Under the pieces are notes generated by a model. That model was not told the origin of the DNA and searched no databases. It saw only the letters and a list, made by a program, of their open reading frames with translations. A program made the position numbers and the translations under genes. A DNA stretch of 42,807 nt, taken from positions 1 to 42,807 of the forward strand of contig JAJDXV010000076.1 in assembly GCA_022823085.1 (NCBI GenBank). The letters run 5' to 3'. Positions 31,595-39,973 of the stretch are shown in pieces. The stretch is from Candidatus Poribacteria bacterium (GTDB taxonomy: Bacteria > Poribacteria > WGA-4E > WGA-3G). Numbering within the stretch: the stretch's first letter is position 1; every line of letters begins with the position of its first letter.

Positions 31595-32443
31595 TTAACC
31601 GCGCCAACTCGTCCGCTTTAATGGGTCTTGAACAGAAACCGCCAATTCAGGACCGAAGCCTTCTATGGACAACCGGACTGTATCACCGTCGCCAACCGCG
31701 GTGAGTGCTTCGTGGTGTGTTCCTGTGGATACAACATCTCCAGGTTCCAGTGTTAGAACGTTGGTTACCTCAGCAAGCAGTTCCGGAATAAAACGTGCCA
31801 TGGAATTGGTCGAGAAATCGTGTTGCAGACCGTCGTTAATCCAGAGTTGGACACCGAGCGCGTTCCCATCAGCAACTTCGTCAGCGGTAACAAGTGCCGG
31901 TCCCATCGGTGCAAATGTATGCCAACTTTTTCCTAAGAAGAAGCCACCGGGTAGACCCCGCGCCGATACGTCAATAAATTGCGTGTAACCGAACACACAG
32001 TCCAACGCATTCTCTTCAGAGAGGTGTTTTGCTGTTTTACCGATAACGATCGCTAATTCAGGTTCAAAATGGAACACAGTCACATCTGCTTCAGGAAGTT
32101 GAACCGTCTCTTTTGTAGAGATGATACCGGTTGGCGACTTCAGAAATGCGTTGAATTCACCGCGGGACGGACTGTCTGGTTCAATGTAATTACCAGCAAG
32201 ACACACGAGTTGACCTGGGCGCGGTAGCGGTGCTTTGAAGTTGACACTGTCCAAAGCAGTCGCAGGACCATTTTCAGCTGCATCCGTTATCGCCGGACGT
32301 AGGTTGTCAAAGTCCTCAATCACCATGCGTATCAGCTCTTGTGGCGTGTGATACGAAATACCGCTCAGTGCGTCGCTGATGTCAACAACACCGCCTTCTG
32401 TGATTACACCGAGTTGGTAGTCGTTAAAGAACGCAAGTTTCAT
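31595..32443 (-). CDS. Fumarylacetoacetate hydrolase (FAH) family protein
   Basis: The 282-residue protein shows the FAH fold: LVCLAGNYIEPDSPSRGEFN, the metal-binding pair Glu127 and Glu129 in HFEPELAIVIGK, Asp158 in FIDVSARG, GKSWHTFAPMGPALV, and the closing LEPGDVVSTGTHHE. Family members cleave carbon-carbon bonds or hydrate/decarboxylate 2-keto acids with a divalent metal. It is the last gene of a minus-strand run with sugar dehydrogenases, fitting a step in sugar-acid breakdown such as 2-keto-3-deoxy acid handling. AAAGGAG precedes the ATG. Confidence 0.85.
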   Translation of the reverse strand: MKLAFFNDYQLGVITEGGVVDISDALSGISYHTPQELIRMVIEDFDNLRPAITDAAENGPATALDSVNFKAPLPRPGQLVCLAGNYIEPDSPSRGEFNAFLKSPTGIISTKETVQLPEADVTVFHFEPELAIVIGKTAKHLSEENALDCVFGYTQFIDVSARGLPGGFFLGKSWHTFAPMGPALVTADEVADGNALGVQLWINDGLQHDFSTNSMARFIPELLAEVTNVLTLEPGDVVSTGTHHEALTAVGDGDTVRLSIEGFGPELAVSVQDPLKRTSWRG

Positions 32444-32527
32444 CTAAATTTTGCTCCTTTTTAAGGCATTTTCGGCGTAATTTGCAACGCCGATACCCCA
32501 TCCGTTGCTCGAATAAGGGGAAGCCTG

Positions 32528-33634
32528 CTATGACATTACAAGCGGATGGCTCCGCTCCTCCAGCGGCAATTTCACTCTCCCGCCGCTGAAATGAGAGACA
32601 TAAGTCGCGCTCACACACTCAAGCGATGTGAGTGCTTTACGCCCGCCGAGTTCAGGTTGATTACCGTTAAGAATTGCGTCTCGTATATTTTTCGCACTCC
32701 ATATCGTGTGGCGAGACTGCCACGCTTTTCCTGAGATAAGAAATGCCGATGGGTCAAGTTCTATCCGTTCCCATTCCGGTGTATGGGCTGCAAACGAAAC
32801 ATCAAACGGACAGTACCACATCTCATCTACGCCTGTGTCTGGGTTCGGTTTAATCATGAGCTGCCCATCTGAACCCAGCAGATGGGGTCCCATCATCCAA
32901 CCGTGTCTCGGTTCACGGCAGTAAAGTTCCATAACACCGTAAGCACCTTGCGCACCGCCGACATGTACAAGCATCGTATCGCCAGCGACAATACCGTTAT
33001 CGCGCCGGTCGGTTTTGCACAGTTCGCTGCTGTGCATAATGTCGGCTTCCGTCACATCGTGCCCTTGATACGTAATATGCGCTTGAATCCAAGAGATACC
33101 ATCCAAGAAGAAGTCCATCTCATCAAAATAGTGTACCCCCATCTCCATCAACTCGAAACCTGCTTCCCGTCCTTTGCCAACTTCTCGGATTGAACGGAGT
33201 TCACCGATTTTGCCTGCATCAATCAAGGCTTTCGCGTGTCGAAAAAGCGGCGTGAATCGGAATTGATGACTCACCGCTAAGTGAACTCCTGATGCTTGAC
33301 ACGTCGCGAGCATCTCATCTGCCGTCTCTAAATCGACAGATAACGGCTTTTCAGATAAGACATGGACCCCCGCTTTCGCGGCGGCGATCGCTATCGGTGC
33401 GTGTAACGGGGCATGTGTACACACACTCACAAGATCCAGTGCCTCCCACGCAAACATCTCCTCATAGTCGGTATATCGTTTTGAAACACTGTATTCATCG
33501 GCACGATTGTTGAGGGCATCGCGATTGATGTCGCACATCGCAACGAGGTCAATACCTTCAAGATTCGCGTGCGCGGCGGCATGGCTCCGACTAATCCCAC
33601 CGCAACCGACAATCCCTACTTGTAACGTCATCAA
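32528..33634 (-). CDS. Gfo/Idh/MocA family oxidoreductase (catabolic run)
   Basis: The 368-residue protein has VGIVGCGGISRSHAAAH with the dinucleotide loop at 10-15, EKP at 95-97 and AVSHQFRFTPLFRHAKALID, typical of sugar and inositol dehydrogenases. It is not close to the four tandem paralogues at 4-8 kb. The gene starts 12 bases after the dehydroxy-gulonate-type dehydrogenase gene and is followed, after 84 bases, by the FAH gene, so it is probably co-transcribed with both and works in the same pathway. A second in-frame ATG one codon later is equally possible as the start. Confidence 0.88.
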   Translation of the reverse strand: MMTLQVGIVGCGGISRSHAAAHANLEGIDLVAMCDINRDALNNRADEYSVSKRYTDYEEMFAWEALDLVSVCTHAPLHAPIAIAAAKAGVHVLSEKPLSVDLETADEMLATCQASGVHLAVSHQFRFTPLFRHAKALIDAGKIGELRSIREVGKGREAGFELMEMGVHYFDEMDFFLDGISWIQAHITYQGHDVTEADIMHSSELCKTDRRDNGIVAGDTMLVHVGGAQGAYGVMELYCREPRHGWMMGPHLLGSDGQLMIKPNPDTGVDEMWYCPFDVSFAAHTPEWERIELDPSAFLISGKAWQSRHTIWSAKNIRDAILNGNQPELGGRKALTSLECVSATYVSHFSGGRVKLPLEERSHPLVMS

Positions 33635-33646
33635 TTCACCCCAAAT

Positions 33647-34666
33647 TTAGTTTGTGCTTGTTTTATTCATTTCAAGCAATGCCCGCCACTGCGTCTCGTC
33701 CACAAGGACCCCTTTTTCGAGACTTTCTTGCCGTATCCGCAGCATACCTTCCCCGGGATACCGTACCTTCTCATTTTCATCTAAAGGGGTGGCTGTATGG
33801 AAATCGTTGACAATCGCTGCCACTGTCTCATCCAACATCGCTTGCCCCATCAATCCAGTGGCGTTGATAGCGATGTAGACCTGCGAAACGGCGTATTCGG
33901 ATCCTTGCTTTCCGATTTGGTGTGTCGCTTGTCCACCTGAGATAACAGCTGCCATTGTATCAAGGACGAGTGCCAATCCTGAGCCTTTCCAATAGCCGAT
34001 AGGAAGTGCTCTTTTAGAATCAAGAATCTCACCCGGATCAACGGTTAGTTTACCTTTGGTGTCGTACCCGCCGGGTAGCGGTAATTCTTTTTCTTGTAAT
34101 TTCAGGACTTCCAATTTTCCGTTTGAATACTGGCTCATCGCCATATCGAGTAAGATGTGTCCGTCTTTTCTCGGAATGCCAATCGCCATCGGGTTGTTCC
34201 CGATAATCTTTTCCGCCGAACCCCACGGCGGCATCAGTCGTGTTGTGTTCGTCCAGCAGATGCCGATATATCCGGCTTCCGCTGCATGTAGTGCGTAAGC
34301 ACCGGCACGCATCCAGTGGTTTGTATTTGAGAGCCCGACGCACCCGATCCCGTGAACTTCGGCAAGTTCTGTTGCTCGGTGCATGCAGATATGCGCGTTG
34401 ACAAGCCCGACTCCCATCTTACCGTCCCAGCGTTCTAACGCCCCGAAGCTCTCGGTTTTTTCAGGTCGCGATCGGAAATTGATCTGTTTGCTCCCCAATC
34501 CTGCGACGAACCCAGGGAAACGGTTGAGTCCGTGTGAGTAGACACCATCGCGCTGGTTCTCTGCAAAAAGCCGAGCACATAACACGGCTCGCTCGTCGGT
34601 AAAACCTACCGAAGCGAGCACACGATAAAATTCGTCCTGTAAAGTTTGAAAAGGTATACGTATCAT
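33647..34666 (-). CDS. dlgD: Ldh2-family dehydrogenase, 3-dehydro-L-gulonate 2-dehydrogenase-like
   Basis: The 339-residue protein matches Escherichia coli DlgD/YiaK along most of its length from memory. Matching segments are FAENQRDGVYSHGLNRFP, GCVGLSNTNHWMRAGAYA, GYIGICWTNTTRLMPPWGS, NNPMAIGIPRKD and LPIGYWKGSGLALVLD. The family is the malate/L-lactate dehydrogenase 2 fold, using NAD(P)H. E. coli DlgD reduces 2,3-diketo-L-gulonate to 3-dehydro-L-gulonate. The neighbours (Gfo/Idh/MocA, FAH, PhyH) support a sugar-acid pathway, although other Ldh2 substrates are possible. The gene symbol is therefore given by similarity only. Confidence 0.8.
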   Translation of the reverse strand: MIRIPFQTLQDEFYRVLASVGFTDERAVLCARLFAENQRDGVYSHGLNRFPGFVAGLGSKQINFRSRPEKTESFGALERWDGKMGVGLVNAHICMHRATELAEVHGIGCVGLSNTNHWMRAGAYALHAAEAGYIGICWTNTTRLMPPWGSAEKIIGNNPMAIGIPRKDGHILLDMAMSQYSNGKLEVLKLQEKELPLPGGYDTKGKLTVDPGEILDSKRALPIGYWKGSGLALVLDTMAAVISGGQATHQIGKQGSEYAVSQVYIAINATGLMGQAMLDETVAAIVNDFHTATPLDENEKVRYPGEGMLRIRQESLEKGVLVDETQWRALLEMNKTSTN

Positions 34667-34719
34667 ACGCTATAACAGACTCTCGTTCCTGTATTCGCTC
34701 CTTTTGATGTGCCTGTTCG

Positions 34720-35577
34720 CTACCACATCTCAAGCCACTGTTCTAAGGGCGTTAAGGGTTGCGTTTGGCTGCGGATGACCCACTTGAAATCGGGGTCCTT
34801 CCAATAAATTGTGCCTGGATGGTCGCCGTCCCGGAGATAGCGGATGTCAATCGCCCAACGGACGATCTCGCTTGTCGTGTGCGGTAGCGACCGATGAAGC
34901 GTAAGATTGTGGAAAACCAAAGCGTCGCCTATCTCCATAGGACAGGTGAAAATACGAGAATCATCCACAAGTTCATCTAAGACTTCGAGGAACCTGCCTT
35001 CCCGTTCTTCCGTCCGATGATCAATCACACCCAACCGATGTGAACCGGCGACAACCTGTAAGCAGCCGTTTGTCTCATCTACTGGCACCAGCGGTATCCA
35101 TGCCGTCGGGATGAGCGAATCTTCACTCACTGTGCCGAAATAGCCGCTGTCCTGATGCCACGGTACTACGGTTAACTGCTGACCGGGGAGTTTCGGACGC
35201 GCGTTAAAAACGGGATGTCCAATCACATCTGTACCTGTGAGTTGACCGATTGCATCCACGAGGCGCGGCGCGCGATGGATCTCGAAAACTTCAGGTGTCG
35301 CAACTTGGTTCCGCCAAGAACGACCGAAGCGGCTGGCATGTTCACCAGCGACTTGCGCGAACCGCGTCTCAAACGGGAGTTCCACCCCTTCATCTTCGAT
35401 AATCCCATCTTTCTTCAACTCACGAATGATGCCATCTACGACATGCGCGAAACTGTCGCGTACGCCATTGATGGCAGATTCCGGGACAACGTCTTTTAGC
35501 AATAAATACCCATCATTTTCCCATTGTTCGATCTGTTCACGTGATAATGGGACTGTTTGTTTTTCATTGGTGCTCAT
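34720..35577 (-). CDS. Phytanoyl-CoA dioxygenase (PhyH) family oxygenase
   Basis: The 285-residue protein has the Fe(II)/2-oxoglutarate facial triad: His141 and Asp143 in WHQDSGY, and the distal His228 in LTLHRSLPH. Arg240 in VRWAIDIRY is the 2-oxoglutarate anchor. Other family marks are NDGYLLLKDVVPE and NGCLQVVAGSHRLG. Such enzymes hydroxylate diverse small molecules, and poribacterial genomes carry many; the substrate here is unknown. The gene begins three bases after the Uma2-type gene, so the two share a transcript. It is also followed, 53 bases on, by the Ldh2-family gene. Confidence 0.9.
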   Translation of the reverse strand: MSTNEKQTVPLSREQIEQWENDGYLLLKDVVPESAINGVRDSFAHVVDGIIRELKKDGIIEDEGVELPFETRFAQVAGEHASRFGRSWRNQVATPEVFEIHRAPRLVDAIGQLTGTDVIGHPVFNARPKLPGQQLTVVPWHQDSGYFGTVSEDSLIPTAWIPLVPVDETNGCLQVVAGSHRLGVIDHRTEEREGRFLEVLDELVDDSRIFTCPMEIGDALVFHNLTLHRSLPHTTSEIVRWAIDIRYLRDGDHPGTIYWKDPDFKWVIRSQTQPLTPLEQWLEMW

Positions 35578-35580
35578 CTG

Positions 35581-36405
35581 TCAATTACTCCGTGTTTGCA
35601 GACGTTCAAGTTCCGCTCGGAGTCGCGCAGCTTCTGCCTCAGCGGTTTCGGCGCGTGCCTCGGCGGTTTCGGCGCGTGCCTCAGCAGCCTCAGCACGGGC
35701 AGCTTCCTGCTGTCGTGCGATAGTTTCTACTTCGGCGCGTGCGAATGCTGACTCGGCAGGTGTCTGAAGCCAAGCCTCTCCAATTGGATCGTAAATACCT
35801 AAACCCGCAACACCGGCAGGAAAACCCGAATCGAGGGCAGAAGCGTACAGATCAGCCTCCAAGTCATCAACATGGAAATCTAAATTCAGGGCAGGGGAGT
35901 GCAGACCACCATCCACATTTTCAGCAATCGGAACGTAGAGACCATCAACCAACGTAAACGCCATCAGCGGCGTTGGCAAATACAACCCCTCAATATCACA
36001 TAAAAAGTAGTCTTGGATACCCAATGAAGCATAGAGCTCCATTTTGTGCCCTAAGTCGTTTCGGTATGTATTTTTGCTGGAGAACTCCATCACGAAATCA
36101 GGCACCTTGCCCTCTTCCCAGACGAGATAGTTCTGTCGGCGTTTCTTGCCTAAACCGAAAGCAACCAGCACATCGGGTGAAACCGATTTACGGGGGTCGC
36201 CTTCTACGTAATATAGCAGTATATCGCCGGAGACGTAGACACCCGGATCTTGTTTGAAATGTTCGTCAATGACTTGCAATGTCCAAAAAAGGATAAGTCT
36301 GTGAAGATCACTCACTGCCATCGGCTCTCCGTCTTCTTCAGGATAAAATATTGACACCTCTGTAGGAGCAGAAGGGATATGCCCCTCTTTTTTATGGATT
36401 GCCAT
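35581..36405 (-). CDS. Uma2-family (DUF820) PD-(D/E)xK nuclease-like protein with Ala/Glu coiled tail
   Basis: The 274-residue protein shows the Uma2 core: SVSPDVLVAFG with Asp78, VPDFVMEFSSKNT with Glu107 and Lys111, and KMELYASLGIQDYFLCD. These residues form the PD-(D/E)xK site of the restriction-like fold. Its function is not established; the family is abundant in cyanobacteria and related phyla. The C-terminus is a long helix of near-repeats (EARAETAEARAETAEAEAAR), probably a coiled coil, encoded by short tandem DNA repeats near 35640-35700. It is the first gene of the minus-strand run. AAAGGAGAAA precedes the ATG. Confidence 0.85.
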   Translation of the reverse strand: MAIHKKEGHIPSAPTEVSIFYPEEDGEPMAVSDLHRLILFWTLQVIDEHFKQDPGVYVSGDILLYYVEGDPRKSVSPDVLVAFGLGKKRRQNYLVWEEGKVPDFVMEFSSKNTYRNDLGHKMELYASLGIQDYFLCDIEGLYLPTPLMAFTLVDGLYVPIAENVDGGLHSPALNLDFHVDDLEADLYASALDSGFPAGVAGLGIYDPIGEAWLQTPAESAFARAEVETIARQQEAARAEAAEARAETAEARAETAEAEAARLRAELERLQTRSN

Positions 36406-36526
36406 CGCTATTTCTCCTTTTCCGTGAGATGCGTGAAAATAGGTGTTAAGCGTCTAAACCAAAGTCCGTTTAAGTATACCCGCACATCAAGATGTTGTCA
36501 AACAATTTTATTCCTATATGTGTGTA

Positions 36527-36658
36527 GTTATTTTTCGCCTGTAGGAGCGAGTTTTGCTCGCGATACTCGGTAAGACTGTTCACCTCTGTCAATCAGAACG
36601 AATATCCAAATCAAGAATGGTTATTTTTCGCCTGTAGGAGCGAGTTTTGCTCGCGATA
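36527..36658. repeat. Exact 39-base direct repeat containing the GAGCGAG-TTTT-GCTCGCGATA hairpin
   Basis: The same 39 bases, beginning GTTATTTTTCGCCTGTAGG, occur at 36527-36565 and 36620-36658. Each contains a GAGCGAG/CTCGC hairpin with a TTTT loop. The second copy is enclosed by an inverted pair, AATCAGAACGA (36591-36601) and TCGTTCTGATT (36676-36686), as in the element at the left end of the window. The interval 36406-36745 holds no gene; apart from these repeats and a promoter-like site I see nothing in it. Confidence 0.75.
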
Positions 36659-36694
36659 TGAATTGAATAACCCTGTCGTTCTGATTCAATAGTG

Positions 36695-36723
36695 TTGACA
36701 TTTCATCTAAAAAGTGATACCGT
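36695..36723 (+). promoter_or_regulatory. Possible promoter for the dimethylformamidase-like gene
   Basis: A perfect TTGACA (36695-36700) is followed after 17 bases by TACCGT, a weak -10, 23 bases before the start codon. The site touches the right arm of the palindromic repeat. Confidence 0.35.
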
Positions 36724-36745
36724 ACATATCAAAGGAGGACGCACA

Positions 36746-38119
36746 ATGGCAACTTTAACACAGACCGAAAACCGAATCAGACCGCTCTATATTGATGGAT
36801 ATACCGATCAGTTGAGTTATACCCCCGGTGAGGAAATTGCATTCCACATCTCAACGAGTGCTGGCAGCTACTCACTTGAGATTGCACGTATCGGGGCGAC
36901 GCGCGAAGTCGTCTGGAGCCAAGCGGAACTTCCCGGTGAAGCACAACCGATCCCCGCGGATGCGTCATCGCAGGGATGTGGATGGTCACCCGTTTTTAGG
37001 CTTGAAGTCCCTGAATCCTGGCAGAGCGGTTATTATGAAGGCACACTCCGCGCAACGGACGGTGGCGGTGATTTTGTCTATCGGAACCATCGTACCGCCG
37101 AAAGCACACTTTTCTTTATTGTCCGTCCCGCGAAACCGGGGGCAAACACGCCGATTCTGCTCCAACTCTCTACCAATACCTATAACGCTTACAACAACTG
37201 GGCGGGCTTCAGTCTTTACGGATATCACGGCGCAAGTAAGATACAAGGAAACCGCGTCTCATTTGACCGACCCACTCGCGGCATTTTCGCTAACTGGGAA
37301 GCGGCTTTTGTCGTCTGGGCAGAAAAGAACGGATATACGCTGGATTACGCTGCGAACTCCGATTTGGAATTCCACCCTGAAATGTTGGAACACTACAAAC
37401 TTGTGTTGAGTGTCGGACACGATGAATATTGGTCTGCCCCGATGCGCGATCATCTTGAAGCGTTCATCGCCAATGGTGGGAACGCTGCCTTCTTTAGCGG
37501 GAATTCCGTCTGCTGGCAGGTACGTTCGGAAGATAACGGTAGGGCACTCGTCTGTTGGAAACAGACTTACAATCAAGATCCCGTCTACAAGACCGATGAT
37601 CACAGTACCCTCAGCACCCTCTGGAGCCACTATCTGGTGGATCGCCCTGAAAACCAATTGACAGGTGTCGGTTTCCTTCAAGGCGGTTATCATCTGAGTC
37701 ACGGGCAGTTTATGGATGGTGCAGGCGAATACACAGTCCATCGTCCGGAGCATTGGGTCTTTGAAGGGGCGAATCTCTCGCAAGACGACACTTTTGGTGG
37801 CGCAAATACGATTGTCGGCTACGAATGCGACGGGTGTGAGTGGACCCTTGAAAACGGTTTACCGGTACCGACCTATCGTGACGGCACACCTGAAAGTTTC
37901 ACGATCCTCGCGACCGCGCCCGTCCGATGGCATCCTGATGATTGTGAGTGGTATGAACGCTGGGAGAGAGGGAGAACCGGTGCCGCAACGATGGGCATCT
38001 ACACACAAGGCGGGACAGTCTTCACCGCCGCCACAACTGATTGGTCACACGGGTTGGCAGGTGGCGATGCCGTGGTTGAGCAGATTACCCATAACGTTCT
38101 GCAACGGCTTGTGGAATAG
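36746..38119 (+). CDS. N,N-dimethylformamidase beta-subunit-like protein
   Basis: The start is the ATG at 36746 after AAAGGAGG; the open frame extends upstream to a GTG at 36692 without a ribosome-binding site. The 457-residue protein has an N-terminal beta sandwich (YIDGYTDQLSYTPGEEIAFH) followed by the segments typical of the dimethylformamidase large subunit C-terminal domain: PILLQLSTNTYNAYNNWAG, GIFANWEAAFVVWAEKNGYT, LVLSVGHDEYWSAPMRD and NAAFFSGNSVCWQVR. The last of these belong to a glutamine-amidotransferase-like fold. True dimethylformamidase hydrolyses N,N-dimethylformamide with an iron centre; most homologues are uncharacterised. There is no signal peptide. Its 3' end overlaps a minus-strand gene by 35 bases. 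Confidence 0.8.
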   Translation: MATLTQTENRIRPLYIDGYTDQLSYTPGEEIAFHISTSAGSYSLEIARIGATREVVWSQAELPGEAQPIPADASSQGCGWSPVFRLEVPESWQSGYYEGTLRATDGGGDFVYRNHRTAESTLFFIVRPAKPGANTPILLQLSTNTYNAYNNWAGFSLYGYHGASKIQGNRVSFDRPTRGIFANWEAAFVVWAEKNGYTLDYAANSDLEFHPEMLEHYKLVLSVGHDEYWSAPMRDHLEAFIANGGNAAFFSGNSVCWQVRSEDNGRALVCWKQTYNQDPVYKTDDHSTLSTLWSHYLVDRPENQLTGVGFLQGGYHLSHGQFMDGAGEYTVHRPEHWVFEGANLSQDDTFGGANTIVGYECDGCEWTLENGLPVPTYRDGTPESFTILATAPVRWHPDDCEWYERWERGRTGAATMGIYTQGGTVFTAATTDWSHGLAGGDAVVEQITHNVLQRLVE

Positions 38120-38669
38120 GTATGCCTGTTTGTAATTTGTTATCCAGTTTCTTTTGACCAAACTTTCGTATAAGTTGAGCATGGTGAAAATCGTGACATC
38201 CACCACTATTAGTTGTATCTGTGTCCTGATCATTAGTGGACAGGCTTATATTCTGATTTATTTTTTCAGGTGTTTCCATGCGAAATCCAATCCCATAAAT
38301 TCCATGAGGTTTGCGATTCTCATCAAGACGAATTAACAAAACTCTGAGTTTTGCGATACTTTGATTTTCTTTTAACTTGAAATATAGAGATAAGATTGGT
38401 ATGCAGTCGGGGTCTTTTTCCAGTGGTGGTAAGTATATCACTTTTCCGCGTTCAGATTCTGAAAAATCCATCTCAATAGGTTCACACTTCGTTCTCGCTT
38501 GCCTAAACAACACCTCAATATCTTCACATGCCAAAGGAGGCCACTCCGCGAATATATGCTGCCAATCTTCGTTAGCCCATATATCCTTTTGACTTTTACA
38601 TAGTGGTGTGAGAATATCTTTCAAGGTGGTAATAACTTTCTGCATTGTATCTTTGTATAAAAAATTCAC
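38085..38669 (-). CDS. Unknown protein, third gene of the GHKL/receiver operon
   Basis: The GTG start at 38669 overlaps the stop of the upstream gene as GTGA, indicating translational coupling; an ATG eight codons later is an alternative. The 194-residue product is not a family I recognise. It has an N-terminal helical part (MQKVITTLKDILTPLCKSQ), a central beta part (GKVIYLPPLEKDPDCIPILS, LRVLLIRLDENRKPHGIYG) and a C-terminal HDFHHAQLIRKFGQKKLDNK. No signal peptide or membrane helix. The frame runs 35 bases into the convergent dimethylformamidase-like gene, so the original C-terminus may have been lost at the island edge. Probably an accessory or effector component. Confidence 0.65.
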   Translation of the reverse strand: MNFLYKDTMQKVITTLKDILTPLCKSQKDIWANEDWQHIFAEWPPLACEDIEVLFRQARTKCEPIEMDFSESERGKVIYLPPLEKDPDCIPILSLYFKLKENQSIAKLRVLLIRLDENRKPHGIYGIGFRMETPEKINQNISLSTNDQDTDTTNSGGCHDFHHAQLIRKFGQKKLDNKLQTGIPIPQAVAERYG

Positions 38670-39973
38670 ATTGAAAATCGGACTCGAGGGCGGTAATCAA
38701 CTTCATCAAAATATCTTACAAACCTTTGAGTGAATGGAGAGGCAGTATCAGCAAGAAACTCTTTACAATCTTCTCGATTATAGAAATAAGAAGTATCTTC
38801 ACAAAATACCCAATCCGGTTTTACAGTCAACCAAGGCTCTATTATCTCTCTAATGTGTTCACATTCGCGCAATTTATCCCAAAACCAGACAGGCCGGGAA
38901 ATCCAGTGATCTCTTGGAAATTGATAATTTTTTAGCAAGTTCGCATTAAGTTCTAATTCATTGTAACTTACCAATTGTGCTATTCTATTCCAAGTTTCGA
39001 TTTGCGTTTTGTCACCAGTAATTAAACTTGGGTACCTTGAAATCAAATGTGGGGCATCTACCAAGATGTCTTGCTCCGGCAGAACAAGATGCTCCAACCA
39101 TTTTGATATTCTAGCGGCACCAACTCTGGCTAAAACGTGATTATTAATGTCACTGTCTAAATCTTTTGCATCTTTAAGTCTCAACCCGTTTCCAGATTTT
39201 GTTATAAACTCCCGAAACGTAGTTTGAAAATGTTCTTTTTCTTTGTCTTTCCAGATAAATTGAACAATCTCCCGAGGGAGTAGTTCAAACAATTCTTTGT
39301 CAAAACCGAGAAATTCGCTAATGGATGTATCTAGCTTTCTTTGGACATCCTCTACCCTTTCGTCAAAGTCACGGAGCAAATTACATAAATTCGGCCAGTT
39401 CCAAGGTCTGAACTCTTGTTCGGAATCCTTCCAATCGCCTTTCCAGAGATTAGGGTTGTCTAACTGGTCTTCTCCTAAATTCAAATCCGCGAATGAATCC
39501 AGATCGCCTTTCAGCGTCAAATCAAAAGGATTACTACCATACTGGTTCAACCCAACAATCAACTTGCATTTTGAAAAGCATCGAACAAGATAAGCGACGA
39601 TTTCACCGGTTAAAGATCCCGTAAAGAATTCCTTCGTTTTTTCTTCTCCCCCTTTCTTTTTTTTCTTTTGACTATCCAACAGATCATAATCAATGATGAA
39701 AATTGATGCGTTATCAATTTGTTCCGCATCATCCTTTTGTTCTGCATCATCCTTGGGCATATTTTCAAGGTCTTTTTCTCCTTTCCGAAACTCAACTCGC
39801 CTCTGCTCCAACGCTTTTATTGCGTTTTGAAAATCATTATCTTTTACGAGTATAATATCAAACTTATCGCTTTGATTTGCCTGATTAAGACCCTTGTCTA
39901 ATTTTTCCTCAAATTCCTCTGGACGTCCCTGTTCATCATCGTATATCAGAATTGTAGGATTTTTCTTACTCAC
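38666..39973 (-). CDS. Receiver-like protein with an uncharacterised C-terminal domain
   Basis: I place the start at GTG 39973 (VSKKNPTILIYDDEQ): GGAGGAAA lies upstream and GTGA overlaps the stop of the ATPase gene; the open frame begins at 39988. The first ~150 residues look like a response-regulator receiver: acidic pair Asp12-Asp13 after a beta strand (PTILIYDD), a candidate phosphoacceptor Asp in IFIIDYDLLD (about 95-97), and TGEIVAYLVRCFSKCKLIVG. A charged low-complexity insert (KKKKKKGGEEK) follows the Asp. The remaining ~290 residues, with GAARISKWLEHLVLPEQDIL and VDAPHLISRYPSL, are unknown to me. No DNA-binding domain is obvious, so the output may be enzymatic or protein-protein. Confidence 0.6.
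   Translation of the reverse strand: MSKKNPTILIYDDEQGRPEEFEEKLDKGLNQANQSDKFDIILVKDNDFQNAIKALEQRRVEFRKGEKDLENMPKDDAEQKDDAEQIDNASIFIIDYDLLDSQKKKKKGGEEKTKEFFTGSLTGEIVAYLVRCFSKCKLIVGLNQYGSNPFDLTLKGDLDSFADLNLGEDQLDNPNLWKGDWKDSEQEFRPWNWPNLCNLLRDFDERVEDVQRKLDTSISEFLGFDKELFELLPREIVQFIWKDKEKEHFQTTFREFITKSGNGLRLKDAKDLDSDINNHVLARVGAARISKWLEHLVLPEQDILVDAPHLISRYPSLITGDKTQIETWNRIAQLVSYNELELNANLLKNYQFPRDHWISRPVWFWDKLRECEHIREIIEPWLTVKPDWVFCEDTSYFYNREDCKEFLADTASPFTQRFVRYFDEVDYRPRVRFSM

Noticed and set aside
32424..32618. Small open frame between the FAH and Gfo/Idh/MocA genes
   Set aside because: It overlaps both neighbours' ends, has no family resemblance and no ribosome-binding site.
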